Part shown: positions 43,633 to 46,945 of the stretch, in pieces
How positions within the stretch are numbered: position 1 is the stretch's first letter
Layout: every line of letters starts with the position of its first letter
Assembly: GCA_013115145.1 (NCBI GenBank)
Contig: JAAPAO010000250.1
Coordinates: 1-46,945 of the forward strand
DNA from: Perkinsus chesapeaki
Lineage: Eukaryota > Perkinsozoa > Perkinsida > Perkinsidae
Reading direction: 5' to 3'
Length of the DNA stretch: 46,945 nucleotides
Notes under the pieces: model-generated
What the model was told of the DNA's origin: nothing
What the model saw: only the letters and a program-made list of their open reading frames with translations
Database searches by the model: none
Program-made: the position numbers and the translations under genes

Positions 43633-45911
43633 TTGATGATGATGATGGTGATGATGACGTAATGGCGTAATGTTATCGGTTGTTTGCCTTTAGCTCTTCC
43701 AGGCCCGGTCCATGATGCCAATGTATTTATTTTCATGCCCTCTGGTCAGTACTCTTGTTGCCATATCGACGTTTCCCTCTCAGAGAGTTTCAGCAGCAGC
43801 AGTATTCTGCAGCTTATTTCTATATCGTCGTTCAGCAACACTACTGACCGTTTTTGCTGTGATGAGAATGTATTCATTCTCATCAGAGGAGCATAGCTCC
43901 ATTGTTGACTTCAATAATAATGATAGCCTCACCTATTTCTGATTCATTTCCGACTTGAGTTGATTCCAAGACTGACGACTGCAGTTGTTGACTTCCTCCA
44001 GATGAGGCAGTTGGTATAATAGATAAACCGCCACCTAACCTACCTGATGGCCTCCATTTATATGTTAAACCTCCACTACTACAGCAGCAGGAGCTTAAGG
44101 GAGGCTCGTGAAGGCTAGCTCAACATCAGCTAGCCGGCTCAAGTCAATTATTATACTTGACCACCAAACCGCTTAGCAAGATTCGGCAAGTTTGTCCGCG
44201 CTTGGTTTACCACATAACATTTGTAGACGTCTCTGTGAAATGAGTAATATACCGTACCGATTGAGAAGACGGCCAGCGGCGCTCTGGAGTTCAGAAGTCG
44301 AACTCCGGAGCCCGGGTTTAGATTTTCGCTGTTGGCAGAATGTGATTCGACTGTCTGGACCGAGAGCAGTGATAATACTTATTCTTAGGGATCTGGACAG
44401 GTTACCATTTTATATTTTTTAACAGCTGAAACCATCACACCCGAAGAGGAAGGGGTAAAAATCGTGACTGAGACTAGGCTACACCACTCCCTCATTACCC
44501 CTATTCTGTAGCACTCTATTGGCTTCACCAACATTATCATAATCTCCCCCATGTCTCATAACAGCTCCCTGCATCCTTGCCAACGATGCTCCTGATGGGT
44601 TCATACCCGAATAATACCATAAACTGGCCTATACATTATTGACCAAACACAACCCTTCCAGCGATGACATGAAACTCATAACGAATAAGAAGACAACACA
44701 CAAATTAAAAGAACCCTTCACAGAGGTCGAGTGGCTATATGGAAGTATTGAGGATGCTTCCCAGCGCCGGTGCACCGCCCACCATTCCCGCCGCTCTCCA
44801 CCTTTTCCATATCAGATTCAGCAACGGAACTTGGTGTGATGACAGGCGTAAAGTGACGGCTGAGAAGAGAGCGATTATGACCCGTAGGCAAGGGGAAGCC
44901 CCCGCCCATCGTTAGATGATTGAGCGTTACAGTATCACAGTATTGGAGTAAGCTTTAAGTCCTGTGTTCATCAAATGCGTGGCAGCTCACAAAGACACTT
45001 TTGCTAACTGTAAACGCGAGAGATTGCCCCAGTCAGAGTATGTCACAGAGACGGCCCCTTTCCACGTGACCATGAGTTGATATCGTGAACTAGGCAGTGA
45101 ACTAGTAGCAGAAGGATAACCATCAATCTCTACATAGAAAATGGGGTCTCGATAAAAATTTCGGCTCTACAAGAACACCACGATGGAGCTACTATGCTCT
45201 GAACCATTCCAAATTATTCGTCTATCATTCGATTATTCGGTTATCAGTCCTGCCCTCCAATTCCCATAACCGTCCACCCTGCCAGTATAACCCTTTCACT
45301 ACCGTTCCCTTGCCAATAGTGCTACTCTACAATCACTCCTCAGCCCCCTCTCCACCTCCTCCTGTTCTGGGCCGAACAATGGCGACCAAACCACTGTGCT
45401 ATCATGAGACCATCTGTGGTACCTTTTGACAACCCATTCAACATATTTCTATAGCTCAACCGTATGAGTAAATGACAGTCGAGATTATACGCACCACCTC
45501 GAGAGACAATTCAAATGGACTGGAAACATATACACTTGATGGTAATATGTCGGAGGAGGGTTATAGGAACTTCGTGAAAGATAAAAGCATATTAACCAAG
45601 TCTCGAATACTGCTCACTCCGAAGAGATGGTCCATGAGGATGATTTAAAGAGAAAATGAAGAAGTGTGGTTATATACCACTACTGGCGGCAAGTGACCAA
45701 ATAAATAATGAAATAGTAAATAGCCGATAATGACGACGATGTTTGAGCGCAATAGTACGGAGTGGGCCATAAGGTTATGTAGCTTAGAACAATGGAAAGA
45801 ATCTCCGCTCCTCCCTTTTACACAAACCATCCAAGCACTAATATACCAATAATAAAGTCGATGATGGTAATAGTGCAAATCCACCAAGGATAAGACTTCC
45901 ATTGAGCTACC
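43633..45911. other. No gene resolved
   Basis: More than 2 kb with only short frames. A hydrophobic plus-strand frame at 43712-43942 and others near 44192 and 44639 lack signals, motifs or convincing splice partners. Simple-sequence runs (GATGAT and CAGCAG types) are scattered. Confidence 0.4.
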
Positions 45912-45986
45912 AGACGAATTAGTATAGCGGTTAAGGCAAGCGAATTAAAGGCCTAAGAAACCCAAGTTCGATCCCTTCATCTGTCA
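45912..45986 (+). pseudogene. tRNA-like sequence, probably decayed
   Basis: GACGAAT and ATCTGTC form an acceptor stem with one mismatch and one wobble; an A-box-like TAGTATAGCGGTTAAGG and a B-box-like AAGTTCGATCCC are present, with TAA in the anticodon position (Leu). The D stem and anticodon stem do not pair. Confidence 0.35.
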
Positions 45987-46143
45987 TTTAATCCTACCAT
46001 GCTAGGAAGGATCTCTCGAACTCCTCGGCCCATCTGAGTCATACTAGCTGCCGACATAACACACATAATTGCAATCAGACCAGATAAAACCTACCAAACT
46101 CACCGAGGTCGAATATCTCAAAAGTCCTCAGCCGTAGACTTGT

Positions 46144-46597
46144 TTACATAGCGCGTAGCGGTGGTCTCACAGGAATTTTAACAACATACCGCAACTTGTT
46201 CATTCCCAATTCGGGTAGTAACCTTACCAAAGCCTCCGACAGACTATCCCCTATCCACCCGCACACAATACAAACCATGCCGGCGATGAACTCTGTCGTG
46301 CCTAACATCACTGATGTACATGAGCATAATACTAGCCCTACCAACAGCGACGCGTAACGTGTCAGCAGAACCTGGTAACCGCCAGACATCTGCTACCCAT
46401 GAGAACGCATTGGTCATGGGACGATATAACGGATGAAACGGTATGAGCTTTCGTAGACTGGACCACCAAGTGAAGGATCCTAAAGGGTGGGATGATACCG
46501 ATGATAACAAGTAGGAGCTTACCAACACTAAAGCTGATAATATTGCTAAGTAGAACCGCGGTCCATTGCCCCCATACTGCGACAGTGTTGCTGTCAT
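46144..46597 (-). CDS. Polytopic membrane protein fragment, unknown
   Basis: The minus-strand frame from 46597 gives MTATLSQYGG, then a membrane segment (FYLAILSALVLVSSYLLSS) and an amphipathic stretch ending in NAFSW at 46397. A second block from 46371 gives VLLTRYASLLVGLVLCS and TTEFIAGMVCIVCGWIG and ends at 46144. Joining them in phase 0 requires removing only 25 nt (46372-46396, GT...AG). Without that splice the first frame runs on in a less hydrophobic reading. No family is recognised, and upstream exons may lie beyond 46600. Confidence 0.4.
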
Positions 46598-46644
46598 AAT
46601 ACTGCATATTTGTTAAATGACTACTGATGATGATAGCATCCACT

Positions 46645-46945
46645 GATAGACTAGTTCTATTGTATCTATACTGTCCAATACCCCACCCTACTCCGTCATG
46701 TCAAGCTCTACTGGCAATAGGGAAGCAGAGACCACAACTACCACATCACAGCAATTTATGGGCGCGCGAGAAACTAAATGAGCGTTTTTGTGCACGCATG
46801 TGCAGAATGCTTTACCTAGTTATAAAACCTCACTACACTCCTGACCACTTTAATTGACTACAAACGGCTTTACCAGACTAGATAAGTGTATATTGGTTTT
46901 ACGTCTGAGTGGCGTGGGAAACGTTACACCGGTGCCGAGATGCCC
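46645..46945. other. No gene resolved at the window edge
   Basis: Nothing recognisable; may contain 5' exons of the membrane protein gene. Confidence 0.4.

Noticed and set aside
1-46945. CRISPR array, phage or bacterial operon
   Set aside because: No spaced direct repeats of that kind, no Shine-Dalgarno-linked genes, and dense spliceosomal introns throughout; the only tandem array is a 32-bp minisatellite without spacers.

Overview
The window is nuclear DNA from a unicellular eukaryote. Almost every gene is cut by GT-AG introns that are mostly 35-60 nt long. Stops are the standard TAA, TAG and TGA, five tRNA genes have canonical eukaryotic form, and the proteins are DENND6, MUS81, dyskerin, RPC4, HGSNAT and an EFCAB10-like protein. 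I see no operons and no bacterial signals. Intron size, secreted proteins with no recognisable relatives and cilium-linked domains suggest a Perkinsus-like alveolate; that assignment is inference. Because introns are dense, single reading frames show only fragments, and most genes below are exon-by-exon models in which splice phase was checked.

Layout. 0-1.6 kb: a minus-strand putative secreted protein. 1.8-3.1 kb: RNA polymerase III subunit RPC4 (minus), with tRNA-Val inside an intron. 3.1-5.4 kb: an eight-exon coiled-coil gene (minus), with tRNA-Glu inside an intron. 5.7-7.9 kb: a free-standing dynein stalk-tip protein and an EFCAB10-like protein, six bases apart. 8-10.6 kb: repeats and a fold-back element. 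10.7-12.3 kb: a large secreted glycoprotein. 13.3-17.2 kb: repeat DNA, one unknown gene and tRNA remnants. 17.3-18.7 kb: DENND6 (minus). 18.8-21.8 kb: tRNA-Ile and a coiled-coil protein (plus). 22-23.5 kb: HGSNAT-type acetyltransferase. 24-27.6 kb: a 19-exon gene with an N-terminal coiled coil and about twelve degenerate EF-hands, with a second tRNA-Ile in an intron. 28-30 kb: dyskerin, followed by a 32-bp minisatellite. 31.5-32.3 kb: a small secreted protein. 32.7-34.5 kb: a TruD/Pus7-family protein lacking the catalytic residues. 35-37.5 kb: MUS81 with tRNA-Pro in an intron. 37.9-43 kb: a single-pass membrane protein, a small helical protein and a coiled-coil protein (all minus). 43-43.6 kb: a cysteine-rich secreted protein. 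The rest is sparse, with a membrane-protein fragment at 46 kb.

Three themes stand out. Four of five intact tRNA genes lie inside introns of protein genes, always antisense to the host, and one host is itself a Pol III subunit. Two neighbouring genes encode pieces normally met in cilia: a dynein microtubule-binding stalk without a motor, and a docking-domain protein. Two pseudouridine-synthase-family genes lie 3 kb apart, one with its catalytic aspartate visible (dyskerin) and one with its catalytic motifs lost. The best candidates for something undescribed are the pseudo-EF-hand repeat protein, the motorless dynein stalk protein and the degenerate TruD protein.
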